A stretch of DNA of 64,000 nt, from the NCBI GenBank assembly GCA_001414485.1, contig LLEY01000220.1, positions 1 to 64,000 of the forward strand, given 5' to 3'. The position numbers were made by a program, and so were the translations under genes. Under the pieces are notes generated by a model. It was given only the letters and a program-made list of their open reading frames with translations. It was not told the origin of the DNA and ran no database searches. Shown here one piece after another: positions 12,237 through 24,265 of the stretch (positions within the stretch are counted from its first letter, which is position 1; each line of letters opens with the position of its first letter). This DNA comes from Calycina herbarum. Taxonomy: Eukaryota > Ascomycota > Leotiomycetes > Helotiales > Pezizellaceae.

Positions 12237-13633
12237 AATATCGATCGACTCAATTCAATGAGTTAAGCTGGCGTGCCGAAATTGGGTTGAGACTCGTTCG
12301 CCTCACCAGGAGGGTTTGAAAGTAAGTTCGCCAGCGTTGACAGTAAAGGCTGTAAAGCCCCTTGAGCAAGACGTTGGAAAATTTCGATGCCGATGATGTC
12401 GCCAATTCTTAAAGACGAAAACCATCCGATGGTTCGCCGTCAGACAGCCACCCTCTTCTTAAGACAAACGCTCGTCTGGAACCAACCTCTGATCCCCTCC
12501 AAATGGCTTGGTTTTCAGGTACAGTCAGTGGGGCGCAGGGAGCCCTTGAAGAAAGAGGCTTTCAAGCTTCGAAACCAGAACAAAAGCGGAGTCCGAATGA
12601 ACTTCACGGACCAGCTGGAGAGCTTCTTTGGGACGGTTCACGATCCAATGTCCCACGGTAGATTCTGAACCTGTTCCGCGGATGGTCCAACAGGTCTGGA
12701 GTCCCGAGATGGAGATTTGTTGGTGAGTTTTGGAGAGTGAATGCGGACAGAGTTGACTTTGAACTTTACAACGTATCCGACCGAATAGTTGTAGCGAGAT
12801 TTAAGACCACCCAGGCCCTGCAAATGCCCTGGAAACACAAAACCCTGGCTTTTGGCTTGAATGTCCTTGCTTGTGGCTTCTGAGAACCTTGTTTATGGCT
12901 TCTAGGGGCCTTATTTGTGGGTTCAAGGACATTTTTTGATTGGATCTTGACCCTTGTATTTCATTTCGCTACAACCTCGCCAGATGATACGGTGAGCGGG
13001 ATCCTCATGTCCACACGCGGCTCTTTCTGGCCCAATACGGAAGTTCCAGAGACCCTTTGATGTCTTTGGGAGTCACATGTTTTCGACATCCTCAAACTCG
13101 ATGGCATTGTGAGAAGCTGAGCGTGTAAGACTGACGTGTCTGATGTAACCTAGTTGAATATCATTACCAGGTCTTGAAGAAAAGGATAAGAGATCTCGGG
13201 TATAGATTTGAAGATGATAACCAGTGCTTACCTTGATTACCTCTCGAATGATTGGGCGAATTACGTCTTTCACTTGAGTTGTGTAGCGTCTAGAAGGAAA
13301 AACTTGTTTACTGGAGTGTTCACGATAGAGGTGGGTCTCCGGGTAACGGTGGTGCTTACAGAATAGGGCAGGTTCCCGACTAAGTGCCGTCGGGGTAGGT
13401 CAAAACTCCGTAGGTGCCGGCAACGCCACCACCAACCAGCTTGAGCTATTGCTAAATTAAGGGTTAACGAACCGAGGTACATTTCGATTATGCAATTGTT
13501 GGAAAAGAAAGCAAATCGACGGTAGAAACAGTTCCAAAAATATCGAAAACAAAAGCAGAATTTACTACATAAAACTCCAATGAACTCTCGTCGTCTCAAG
13601 AATTTTCTCTTTATAGAACTATTCAAACAACCA
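12237..13633. other. No recognisable gene; possible decayed exons near 13076-13364
   Basis: Normal-GC sequence upstream of the SAT4-type gene. On the minus strand about 13364-13076 two intron-like units with good ends (GTAAGC...CTAG) would join short frames such as QVKDVIRPIIREVIK and GYIRHVSLTRSASHN, but the upstream exon is closed by a stop and I know no matching family. A 22-bp tandem repeat is listed separately. Otherwise nothing seen. Confidence 0.35.
12843..12930. repeat. Degenerate 22-bp tandem repeat, four units
   Basis: Four consecutive 22-bp units of the form CCTTGYTTGTGGCTTCTGAG occupy 12843-12864, 12865-12886, 12887-12908 and 12909-12930, with several mismatches between units. 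No gene overlaps it convincingly. Confidence 0.6.
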
Positions 13634-13801
13634 TCATAATGGCAACAAAAGCTGACCAGACCAGAAAACAAGCGCGGCTGTTACAGAAACAACAAGGATG
13701 CCATGAAGATAGTACGCGGCCCGTCCACTCGTTAATCGCCAGCAATCCATGAATATCACAAAGATCGCAAGATCGGCCGGCTTCAATGTCTTTTTTTCCA
13801 T
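13634..13801 (-). CDS. Possible small membrane protein (55 aa)
   Basis: ATG at 13801 opens a 55-codon frame (MEKKTLKPADLAIF... to QLLLPL, stop 13634-13636). It has a charged N-terminus and two hydrophobic stretches (about residues 10-19 and 32-53), the shape of a very small hairpin or tail-anchored membrane protein. I do not recognise it. It could equally be the last exon of an unseen gene or a chance frame. Support is only the start, the stop and the hydropathy pattern. Confidence 0.25.
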   Translation of the reverse strand: MEKKTLKPADLAIFVIFMDCWRLTSGRAAYYLHGILVVSVTAALVFWSGQLLLPL

Positions 13802-15055
13802 CAACCCCGCGGTTTGAAAGATAACACCCGGGTTTAGGGGACAAGAGAAACGTCAACATCTTAGTTACCACGAGGCTTCGTTTGAATGACGATGTGAATC
13901 TCAAACATGGCAGCGAGAAATTTAGACGCCGAGATCAGGAGAAAAATACTTTTCGCTGCAAAGATTGAGGCTGAAGAGTTAAAGAATGAGACGGGAAGGA
14001 GAAGGTTATTGCTTCATTTATTCCGATGGTTTCCGGGGCCCCGAGGCGATGTTTAAAGAGCTTTTACTCTCTGTATACTAAAATGTCTCAAGACGGAGGT
14101 TCTGCGATGCGATTTGGTGCTGACACTCTAATTTGCGTATGTTTGTCACAAGCTAATGTCCGAGCTTGTGCAGGGTGTCACACTCAATTGTGAGAGGCTC
14201 TACGAGGTTTGAACTACCTTGAACCAATGATTCAAGAACGTGGAACTGGGTGTGGAACTGGGCGTGGGGGTTTCGAGAAAGAAGACATCGTCAACAACCT
14301 GGACCCTTCTACCCAACAACCTCTCCGAACTTCGCTCGACAAGGGACTGGCCCACGCAACACCAATACTCGATTGCTCCTTCCCTGTTAACACCTCGACC
14401 CTCGCGCGATACTTTAGCACAATGAGCAGAAGAAAAAACTCAAAAAGGAGAAGACAACAACGTGCTTATGAAGCCCAAAGTCTGCTCGCTGGGTCCCGGG
14501 TTTGTAGAGGTCCAGGGCTTTATTCTGCAAGTGCCATGGTCTCTCATATATAAAGCTTTTCTCTCCAAAAATTCAGAAGGTTTGAATTAGATGGTGCCTG
14601 CTCCTCCCACCCCATCGTGGAAAGAGTTTCTAAAGCTGCATCGTACAACGCTCAGTAAAGTTGGTGTTTCTAGAAGAAAGACTGGATCTCCAACCTTACA
14701 AAGGCACGTAGATACAAGCAAGCAGACTTAAGCCAAATGTGGGTGAGTAAAGGAAAGAAACAAGGCATGGAAAGAACAATATATTTATACATATAAAACA
14801 TCAAGCTAAGAACCAAATATACGAACAAGTCGAATAAATGATAATCAAACACCCGAGCTCAAAACAACACTCATCTGGAGAAAGAGGAATCAAGAAAAGA
14901 AAAGAAAGAACGGCCGCTAAAGGCTCAGCAACAAGTCAGTGCTATATAACAAGAAGAAAGAAGAAACCCGCTCAAAAATGCCACCAAAGAAAACCCAAAA
15001 CCCAAAATCATAATACACGTCTCCAAACCCTCATCATAACCAAGCTATCGAGCCC
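13802..15055. other. Intergenic stretch, nothing recognised
   Basis: Short frames exist on both strands (for example 14209-14553 plus) but they are low-complexity or arginine-rich with no family resemblance. About 14640-15055 is probably the 3' flank of the TmpB-like gene. No repeat or RNA gene is evident. Confidence 0.4.
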
Positions 15056-18000
15056 CTACGAGTCGAAGATGGCTCCATAAGCCGGAATCCCCCTAGCCTC
15101 CATAGCATAAACAACCATCTGCGTCAACTTCTTATTACTAATAATACACACCGCCTCCGCACCACTCTCCCTCAGCAACCGATAAGTAATAGCAACCATA
15201 TCCGGTCGACCCATCGTCTTCGTATTATGAATCACCGCCTTCGGATCCGCAGCCTTAACAGCATCACAAATCTCCTCCCCAAAGTTCTGTTCAGGATGCG
15301 GCGTAGACCAGAAAATCCTCGCAGGAACTTTCTTCGCATAAATAACCGGGAGACACGGTCCGATTCCTGAACCTGTAGCGACGAGCACGACGGAGCGGAA
15401 GAGAGGCGTGATGTGTAGGACTCCGCAGGCTGGGACACCGCGGACCCAGAGTTTGGTTGGTGCTGTGTTGATTTGTCGTTTTGTCCAGTCGCCCGCGTTG
15501 GAGACGACGACGGAGAATTCGGTGAGGCCCGGTTTGGCGATCGTAGCGAAGGCGTGCCATTCGATGAGAGGACGTTCGGAGAGGCGGATTGCGGTTCCTA
15601 CTTCGGCGAGAGTGTAGTCGAAGTAGAGACGGACCGCGTGGGGGGAGAGGACATCAGCGCGGACTTCGACTTTGCGGAGCTTAAACCATGGCCAGATTAC
15701 TGACAAAGTTGCGATCAAAAGTAGCCAATATGAAGGGGCGGCTGCAAGGGCGGGACCGAGTTGTCTTGAACCACGAGATGAATTGGTGGCGAGAATGGTT
15801 TGGATCCAGAAGAGAAGAAGGGAAGTCCATCCGGCGAATCGATGAGTAAGTTCGAAATAATCGTGGTATTTCATTCGTATTTTTGGGTGCGCGGAGCCGA
15901 CCATTGCTATCAGGAGAGCAACCAGCATATAAGAAATGACCAAGACCGCAACATCGTCGTGGTTCATTGTTGCAGCCAGGGTAAAGATGAGGAGCCAGAC
16001 CAAAGACGCGACTCCACAACCACTGTGCAGGCCTCCAATGTGGTAAACCTTGGCGCAATTCCGTCGAATCCACAATGGTGCTGAGATTGGTACTGAACAA
16101 GCTATTTTGAACAAGAAGTTGATAACGATTTCCTGCCTCATTAAAACGGCCATGCAAAGATTGGCTCCGATGGCTGTTGACATGTTCTCGAGGTGGCGGC
16201 CTGTCTTTCCGTAACGAGCCATCAGAATGGCAGCGATAGCATTGACTGTGAAGACAACCGAAAACAATCTGCGGTACAGAGAAAATATGCGATGGCGTAG
16301 AGCACGAAGACCATGCCGTCCCTTCTTTTCTGGCATTTGGAATTTCTCCGAGTAGTCGCTTTCGGAAGAGTCGCCGGAGGATGCTCGGGAGGGAGGTAAC
16401 GAATGGACCACAACCTCCATACTTTTCTCTTTTTCTGATGCTAAGACAGCTGCAGCTGGTTTCATGACAATAGCAGAAGCAGGGCCGGAACCATCAATCG
16501 ATGCGATGAGTGCTCGTTTATCAACCTTTCCGTTCGCCGTCATTGGTAGTGACTCTCGAAATTGAAAATTTAAAGGAACGGCATAATAGGGCTGCCTCTC
16601 TGCCACCACTGCTCTGACAGTTGCTTCATCGATTGGTTGGGAACTGGTATAAAATCCCCATAGGACCTTTTCGGTAAAGATGGCGCATGCTTTTGTGACT
16701 CCTGGCATGGACTCTATCGTTGCGGAAACGCTGTCGAGTTCTACTCGGAAACCCTATAGAGGATGAGCAATTTTCTCTGGTAACTTTCTATGAGCTTGTA
16801 GCACTTACCTTAATCTTCACTTGGTCATCGGCTCGCCCCTCGTGAGCAATAGAACCGTCTAATCTCCATCGACATAAGTCACCGGTATTGAACATAATAG
16901 ACCTGTTATCTATTAGTTAAAAGTTCCAAGAAAACGCCAAAGATATTCTCCCACCCATCATTGGAGAATTTGTCAATCTTATATCTTGTTGATGTAAGTT
17001 CTGGTAAGTTCAAGTATCCTCGAGAAACTGCAGCACCTCCCACCCACATCAAACCAGTGCTTCCAATTGGAACGGGATTTTCATCCTCGTCCAAGATATA
17101 AACATTGGTATTTGGCACTGGTTTTCCAATCGATAAATCTTTGCTGCGCGAGTGTTTGTGCATAGTGTTCACGATGGTAACTTCTGTAGGGCCACAGCAG
17201 TTATAAAAAGTCACTTGTTTTGACCAATCATCAGCCAAACTACAGTTCTCGTTAGCGCTTTAATTTCAAAGTATAGGGGCGACAATCTGCTCACGCTTTA
17301 GGACATGGCTCCCCAGCCAATGCCACGACTTTTATGTTTGGGTATTCGTTTCGAGGGAAGGTTCCGAGAATCGAAGGGGTTGAGATGACGGTGTGAGCCT
17401 ATTTAATTAGCAAAGACACGAAAGAGTGGAACGAGAATGCTTACCTTTCGGAGTACATGTTTCCAGTCACTCGTCCGGACTAGTAAAGTACCGCCGTTCA
17501 TAAGTGTACCGAAAATCTCCCATTGACCTAATGAAGTTAGTAGAGATTCTTCATTGACTTCGCGCTTGCCACCTACCCATATCAAAGGAAATTGAAAGTA
17601 ATTGCGCTACAGGTGTCCCCCTTCTAATGTTCAAATTTCCGGGGTATGAAGTGAGTAAATTTGTGACGTTGCCGTGAGATACGTCGACTCCCTTAGGAGG
17701 ACCAGTGCTTCCTAAATATTCTTAGCATACCCCTTTTTCATGAATAATGCTCGGAGGTTCCTACCGGATGTGTAGATGGCATATGCGCCGTCGAACTTGC
17801 TGCATTCGACTTGAGGTCTGTAAGAAACTGAAGGTTCTTCCAATGAAGAATCAAGAACAAGGATTGTGCTAGTTGTTGGATCTGCCAGTGATCGAACTTT
17901 GCTGTGAAATTTTTCCAGGCACAAAATGAGTGGTGCGCCGGTATCTTTTATGATGTGACGAAGTGCTGATTCCGCTGTAACCTGCCCATCAAGGGGAACG

Positions 18001-18329
18001 TATTGACAACCGCACTTCAGAATTGCCAGCATGGCAATGACCATAGGTAAAGATCTTTGTACTACCAAGCAGACCCGCTGCTTTGGCTGTAAGCCCATCG
18101 ATATGAGGCGGTTCGCAAGTCCATTGGCCGCCTTTTCCAACTCGTGGTACGTGAGAACTAATCCCTCTTGCTCAACGGCAATCACATTTGGTTGTTGATC
18201 GACGATGCTCTCGAAAGCTTTGTGTATGAGGTTGAAAGGAGATGGGTCTTCGCGGCCGCGTCCGAATTGGTTGAAAAGAATCTGGTCTGAAAAGGTAAGG
18301 CCTTCCAAGTTTTGGAACGAAGGAGGCAT
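15056..18329 (-). CDS. tmpB-like: TmpB-like protein: NRPS-type adenylation domain fused to a membrane flavoprotein domain
   Basis: Seven exons (18329-17765, 17711-17577, 17527-17445, 17398-17295, 17239-16955, 16902-16809, 16753-15056) join in frame to 987 residues. Residues 1-510 form an adenylation domain: A3 YTSGSTGPPKG (186-196), A5 NCCGPTE (309-315), A7 TGDLCR (397-402), A8 GRADDQ...GFRVEL (413-428), A10 NGKVDKRA (496-503). No carrier (T) domain follows. A Ser/Lys-rich linker (530-575) leads to six or seven hydrophobic segments (about 583-778) and a ferredoxin-reductase-like C-terminus with EWHAF (820-824) and VATGSGIGP (880-888). This layout is that of Aspergillus nidulans TmpB, an adenylate-forming relative of the conidiation flavoprotein TmpA. 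By family it activates an acid with ATP at a membrane and may support a developmental signal; the substrate is unknown. An in-frame ATG at 18422 would add 31 hydrophobic residues; I chose 18329 because the domain starts there. Confidence 0.88.
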
Positions 18330-20562
18330 ATTGAAATACAAAAAAGTTGAGTTAGAAGAAAATAATAGTATATGGACAGGGTTGAAAAAAGATGGCAACA
18401 CACTATGATCAGCAAAGGGCAAAGTGTACTTTGCGAAGATCGGGGGAAAGGCCGTGTATTAATTCAGTCTCTCCATCACCTACTCTAAGCTATGAGCTTG
18501 GAAGTAAACATGGTGGTCCCTTGCCATGACGGAACAAAGCCCACCCAAAACCCCACTGTCCCCCATAATAATACATGGTGAAAATTGATATGTCCACTGC
18601 CAAGAGGAATATTTTTAGACTGGAAGAGTCCAAAGTTACTCGGGCAACTTGCCATGGGGCAGAACTCTTGAGATGGAAGGAGGAACACATGGTGATGCTG
18701 AGATGAAAGTGGATGGGAAAGGTGGATTGGCATGGAGCAGAGAGCTTTGACACACGAGCGGGTGAGCCGCATTGGGATGTGGTGGAGCCGAGGCTAAAGG
18801 GAGAGAACCTAATCTGAACCAGATGGATTCGTATAGCGTGCATCTCCGTAACCCTTGACTTTTTCCCAATTGTTTACTGTTTCCCAGGTACTGGGATGTC
18901 GCATGTAACCAATGAGGACTAATCGCGTACAAAGTACAGCCATATCATTTGTGATGAGGGAGAAGATTGAGTAAAGATCTGAATATCGGATCTATTAGTA
19001 AAAGGTTTCCGTTGGTTTCCGGATTCTTCATCTCTTTGTCCAAATCCATGGTTTTTCCATGTCCATGATAGTGTCCATAGAATGGTGTCCAAACAGCTTC
19101 TTCGGACTTCAAGTCTCAAAGACACTGCTATCGTCGAAGCGCCGATTGAGACTAAGCCCATGGAATCCGCCAGAGAAGGAGACCCTATGTTCAGTACAAA
19201 AAGCCAAAAAGGAAAAGCAATTAACTTGCGAAGATTGCAAAAACCAGAACTCAACAACGACTGGGGGAAAATAGACCGGCAACTTGAGAGATACCTAAGA
19301 AAATACCCAAGAAAATACCGACGAATGGCAGGATTCAAATGCTCACATCGTCATACTTCGTAACAAAGGGAGCGCGCTAGGCCACGAGGCCCAGTATAGG
19401 CCGTCCGTCACCTACTTGTCAGGTCTACCCAGTGTCCTTTAGTGGGAGGCCGAATTGAGGGGCCGCGTAGTTGAGCTCTTTACGTACTCAGGTGTACCTT
19501 ACGATTACAAAGCTAGTCTCTGTATGGGATGTGTATGGGACAAGGTTGCAATTTGAAGTCGTAAATTTGTCGATAAACCCGGAAGGTTGAACAGGTTTTG
19601 ATGGACTAGTTTCCGAGTTTCTGCCACCACTAAGATTCCGGAATGCGGGCGGCGAAGAATCACGTGATCTACTTTTCCCAATAAGGAAGCTACCTGCTTG
19701 TCGTTTCTTCGAACCTTCCTTCACAAAACCCCCTCCACCACCTTCATGTTACAATGCAGATTTTCCTGGCTACAACTGGTACTCCTTCCAGAAAGCACGT
19801 TTTCCACTAAAAGAGTGCATCATCAACTATTCCAAATCAACCTTGAACCGCAGAAGTCCGTCTGTTGTTCAGAGTAGCTTTCTGGCAACACGGGCCAAGT
19901 TTCACCATCTTCTATTTCCCACATAGAACCACCTTCCTTCTTCATAGGGCTGCTCTACTCGTATTTGGATTTGGCTTCATTCTTTTGATACGCTCTGCAT
20001 GGGTCGGATTATATCTTGTTTGATATCGACAACGACCCCTATCAACCTAAATCTACGAGTTGCTCATGATGGCATAGTCGTTTCAAAGGTCGACCTGCCG
20101 CTGCGGAGCAGACTAGAACCTTGCTGCCTTTCTTCTTCCCATCCTTCCAAGCCGGTTATATATTTCTGCATTAGAGTTTGTGACGCAGGAACATAAAAAA
20201 TATACGAGAAATCCGGGGGTGGCCGATGTCTTGAAAATCATGCGATGTGCATGCAGACGCCGATGGCGAAGCAAGATGCCCAAATTGGCGAGGAAGCAAT
20301 TCGAGTCCAAGTGGAGTTCTCTGAGTTCCCGTCGTTGCAAATTGCCGAAGTCGTCAACCAAATATTCAACCGACAAATTTTTTCCTTCTTGCTTTTCGAA
20401 ACGCAACCGCAAATTTCAAGGCATACGCTACTCGTACGACATCGTCTACCCAACCAGATACTCGACTGTTGTACACCCACGTGCAGCTCAACTCGCAAGC
20501 CCATTCTAGCAACCTACCACTCCACTCCACCTCGTGCGCCTTCCACAGACGACAATCGCAAT
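18330..20562. other. Long intergenic region, no recognised gene
   Basis: About 2.2 kb between the divergently transcribed TmpB-like gene (minus) and enoyl-CoA hydratase gene (plus), so it should contain both promoters. A 93-codon plus-strand frame at 19082-19363 is Lys/Arg/Glu-rich and not absurd as a protein, but its antisense frame is equally long and neither resembles a family. An in-frame extension upstream of the hydratase (20245-20562) has no targeting-peptide character. Confidence 0.45.
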
Positions 20563-21545
20563 ATGATGGAATTCTCTAGCGAGTCTTCTCTAGTACAGGT
20601 GGACGTCAACGAACATGGCGTGGCCCTCGTCAAGCTGAATCGACCGGAAAAGAGAAATGCTCTTTCACAAAGTTTGATCGATACCCTCATCAAAGCCATC
20701 GCCATGGTTGAGCGCGATGTCAGAATCAAAGTTGCCGTTTTGACCGGAAGCAGAACAGCGGGGCCATTCTCCGGTAAGCCCAAACTGGCTGTTTCAAGAT
20801 CTCCGAAACAAATGGAACCAGCCCTGGCTTTCCCTTCTCCGTTTTTGTTTAATCTTATTTAGCTTTTTGACTTATTTTTTCTTATAGCGGGAGCCGACTT
20901 GTCGGAGCTACTTCACATCTCCACTACACAGGCCTACACGACGCAATACTTGGCCGACTTGAACAACGCGATTTCAAGCATGCGGAAGCCCATCCTTTGC
21001 GCAGTCGCCGGTTTCGCACTTGGTGGCGGGTTTGAATTGGCAATGATGTGTGATATCATTTATGCTGCTTCTGATGCCAAATTCGGACTACCTGAACTAA
21101 CTGTAGGGACTATTCCCGGTGCTGGAGGAACTCAGCGTCTCACGAGAGTGATTGGGAAGCAAAAGGCCATGGATATGATTTTGACCAGCCAGACCATCAC
21201 CGGGAAAGAGTTGGAAGGTTTAGGATTGGTGGCCAGGAGTTACTCATTGGATCAATTACTCCAAGAAACGATGAGCTCTGCTGCAATTATCGCTGGTAAA
21301 TCGGTTCCTGTTGTTGCGTTGGCGAAAGAGGCTGTCCTTACGGGTAAGCAAGTTTCCAAGTTTCCGACATGGAACCAAATTACCCTCGAAGGTGGAAACT
21401 AATTTTCATAGCCGATCAAACCACATTAGATGCGGGCTTAAAGCTCGAACGGGCTTTATATTACAGTTCCTTTGCCTTGGATGACAGAACAGAAGGAATG
21501 ACTGCCTTTGTCACCAAGAGGAAGCCGGAGTTCAAGAATTGTTAA
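20563..21545 (+). CDS. Enoyl-CoA hydratase/isomerase family (crotonase)
   Basis: Three exons (20563-20773, 20888-21343, 21412-21545), introns 114 and 68 nt, giving 266 residues, a normal length. Crotonase-fold signatures are complete: [10 protein letters not shown] near the N-terminus (25-34), FSAGADL (69-75) and [13 protein letters not shown] (114-126) forming the oxyanion hole region, and [20 protein letters not shown] (136-155). The two catalytic glutamates of mitochondrial short-chain enoyl-CoA hydratase correspond to Glu120 and Glu140, so hydration of trans-2-enoyl-CoA in beta-oxidation or amino-acid breakdown is expected. No clear mitochondrial presequence follows the chosen ATG (two adjacent ATGs at 20563 and 20566). 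It may belong to the AUH-like branch; I cannot separate these by eye. Confidence 0.93.
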
Positions 21546-22498
21546 GTGATGTTCAGGGAAATTGCTAATTATATTATCATGCTCATATCGATGTCGACAA
21601 ATATATCGCTCACGCAAATCTTTTCAGCTCGTTCACCCTGGCTGGAATCTGCCACCAGAATATTGTCACCCAAATATCATCACGTGAGTACAACGTGACT
21701 TGATATTTCCCTTGAGGTTCCTGGGCCGGGATTGTTTGACACTCTTGTATATCGTGTATCTGTTGTCACAATATTGCCCTTTTTCTTCTTTTTCTATGAA
21801 CTTTTCGAGTGTCAGAATCTCTGCTTTTAGGTTCTTCTCTATCTATCAATCGTCAATCGGGTACCTTTCCCATCCATCCCCGTCCAGGAATTGCAGGATC
21901 GTGTGTTACCTACACAACACAAGAGATCACGCAGTAGATAATTTTTTCTCTCAATTTGGATGTGGCTTGAGCCAACCAGCATGCAATTACTTTATTGGTT
22001 GCACAATGTTGAACTTGGTCAAATCAACGGAAGACCCCAAGCAACCCACGCTTACTGGCCAATGACAGAACAGTAATTGGTTAAAATTATTCCCGGTGTG
22101 CCCTACTCATTGGAGGCTTATACACGGGCTTCAAATTTTGAAATCTCCATGGAGTCGTGGAGATGTAGAATCCTTTTTCATCGTGTGATCATTATTGAGA
22201 CATTTCCGCTATATGTTGTTTTACACCTGTCTTGAACCCCAATTCAGCCTCCTCCTTCCTCCTTGATCAAAGCAAAAATTACATGTACTTTTCAACACTA
22301 CCCGGCAACAATTCAAATCCCAAACTTCCCAACCTCCATTTCTCAATTCCTCTGCATCCGATACGCGAACCACTCATGCCGTTCCGGCTGTTGATTCCAC
22401 TGCTCCAGCTGCGAAGGACCAACCGACTGACGAGAGAGATTCGCTTGTGAGAGAGCCTGGTCGTTAAAAGCTCTACTAAGTGTAAGCTTATATTTCCC
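21546..22498. other. Intergenic, nothing recognised
   Basis: Downstream of the enoyl-CoA hydratase. Short frames at 21700-22065 and 22232-22450 (plus) lack family resemblance and good start context. No structured repeat seen. Confidence 0.4.
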
Positions 22499-22807
22499 TC
22501 AAAAGTTATTAGAGGAGGCTACTGACTTTTTTTCTACCAGCTTCTCGATTTCTTTGAATGTAGGAATTCTCTCTGCACTTCTTGCTTTTCCATGTCGTTT
22601 CGATCTTGTTTTTGATGAACGTCTAGGCGAATGGTGGGCGATTGTGCTGGACTTGGAAGAGGCGTAATTCGAATTGGCTTGTTCCATCTTGTGGATGAAG
22701 AGGCTGTGAGATCTGGGAAGATCAACGATGTGGTGATTGAATAATTGGATAACTTTCTCATCGACTCCTGCACTGATAATTTTATAGACAATATTGGCTA
22801 ACACCAT
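22499..22807 (-). CDS. Possible small basic protein (102 aa), uncertain
   Basis: From the ATG at 22807 a 102-residue frame reads MVLANIVYKIISAGVDEKVI, later a basic Ser/Arg/Lys stretch (SPRRSSKTRSKRHGKARSAE) and ends EKKSVASSNNF. The composition looks protein-like: an N-terminal helix-forming part and a nuclear-signal-like basic tail. The same frame is open further upstream to 22865 or so without an ATG, so it may be a last exon. No family recognised. Confidence 0.3.
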   Translation of the reverse strand: MVLANIVYKIISAGVDEKVIQLFNHHIVDLPRSHSLFIHKMEQANSNYASSKSSTIAHHSPRRSSKTRSKRHGKARSAERIPTFKEIEKLVEKKSVASSNNF

Positions 22808-23572
22808 CTTTTTATCTCCCAGAATCCTCACTGTGTCACCTCCCAAATTCGAATCGTCAATTGAATTTCGTCATCACCCAAAATTCAAAGCGGCTCATGG
22901 CATCAAAAAAAAAAACGCATGTCAGAACGCTTCGGAAGCTCCCCATTTCGAAAAACCCAACAACTGACTTTTATCAATGGACGAATTCTGATAGCTCGCT
23001 ATCTCAACAACCAACATTGAACAAGGAAATCCTCCCGGGCGCTGTTATAGGTCAGCAGTCATGAGAGATCTATTGCTGCAGTGAGGTAGCCACCGTTCCA
23101 GAATCAGGATGCAGCAACATGGCCAATCCAAGATAGAATATTACCTTATCATGCCATTACCCTTCCCGCAACCCCACCCCGCAAGTCGTATCGTGATGCT
23201 CCGATGACGGCCAAAGGCGTGTTTGTTGTACATAACGAGTCGTGTGTGGTACTTGCCCCCCACGGATTGGGAGGGTGGATATCCTTCCTCACCACACGAA
23301 CTCCTTCTGATTTGCCAAAGGGGACCATAAGAAGATACGAGGACCCCTCTTTTTTAGGAGTATCGCGGAAGCGGGCATTGCTGTTTTGGAGCCTGCATGA
23401 AATGGTACCCTTCGGCCAAGTGAGGGGTGGGCATCGAACGATGGAGAAGGGTTCTGGATTTCTTTATAAAGATCCAATGGGACCCATCCTGTGAAACGGA
23501 ATCCACAGTATCGGGACCGACGAGATGGGTTTTCTGGTCACAATGGAAGAGAATTTTACACCTCGACACGCA

Positions 23573-23725
23573 GTAACACCCGCAAAATCCTGGAGGCTTT
23601 TACGTCGGGGAACGGGGACGGTATCAGGACTCTAGTCACGAAGGACAGCGAGAGAAGGGAGTAACACCCGCAAGACCTTGGATATTTTCAGCAGCGGGGA
23701 AGGGGAATGGTGACATCCTGATCCT
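23573..23725. repeat. Degenerate direct duplication, spacing 88 bp
   Basis: GTAACACCCGCAAAATCCTGG at 23573 recurs as GTAACACCCGCAAGACCTTGG at 23661. Similarity continues for about 60 bp (CGGGGAACGGGGACGGT versus CGGGGAAGGGGAATGGT). Confidence 0.55.
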
Positions 23726-24099
23726 TCTTGTGCTCCAGTACCCTCGAAACACGACATTTTCTGGGAACTAGAATGTTTGCGGGTAGGCCTGTTGATTTGA
23801 TTGGGATGAGATGGGTTGTACAATGAGGGATAGGTGCGTTATCGTTGATGCCCAAAATATAGGTTTGCTCGGGAGCGAATTTCTTGTTTGGGAAAGGGTT
23901 TGCGTTTCTCCACGAGGTCAGCTTGTGGTCAGAAGGCCAATTTTTTTGGTGATACAAGAGAGTGTGCTCCCATATTTTCCGGGAGAGATGCCGGCGTTAT
24001 CTTTACTGTTTTTTCTGGTTCTTGGCGGGGGTGTTGATGTGGGACTTGGAAAACAGCAAACTTGCCGACGTCGACTTAGATTAGGATTGACCTCGATGG

Positions 24100-24265
24100 G
24101 ACATTGAATATTAGTTTCCAACAACGGAGAAGAGGGCAGCAAAACACTTTTGATGTGACAGTCAGAGGAGCAGTCCATCTAGGCCGGGATTCGAACATGG
24201 AACTTCAAGTTTGGCCTGGACTGGATATTGAACGTTCACTTCCAACAAGCGAGAGAAGGAAAGAA
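24100..24265. repeat. Degenerate direct duplication, spacing about 123 bp
   Basis: ATTGAATATTAGTTTCCAACAA (from about 24104) is echoed by ATTGAACGTTCACTTCCAACAA (from about 24227), and GGAGAAGAGG by GCGAGAGAAGG. Only about 45 bp are alike, so this may be a decayed tandem unit. Confidence 0.35.

Noticed and set aside
18919..19338. Minus-strand frame of 139 codons
   Set aside because: No family resemblance; the opposite strand is equally open (19082-19363), so chance cannot be excluded.
20245..20562. N-terminal extension of the enoyl-CoA hydratase
   Set aside because: The frame is open but has no mitochondrial presequence character and the family begins near the chosen ATG.
15056..21545. Secondary metabolite cluster around the NRPS-like gene
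   Set aside because: The only neighbours are an enoyl-CoA hydratase and a membrane protein. No tailoring enzymes, transporter or pathway regulator is seen next to it.
24185..24200. GGGATTCGAAC, which looks like a tRNA T-arm or Pol III B box on the minus strand
   Set aside because: No matching acceptor, D or anticodon arms could be folded around it.
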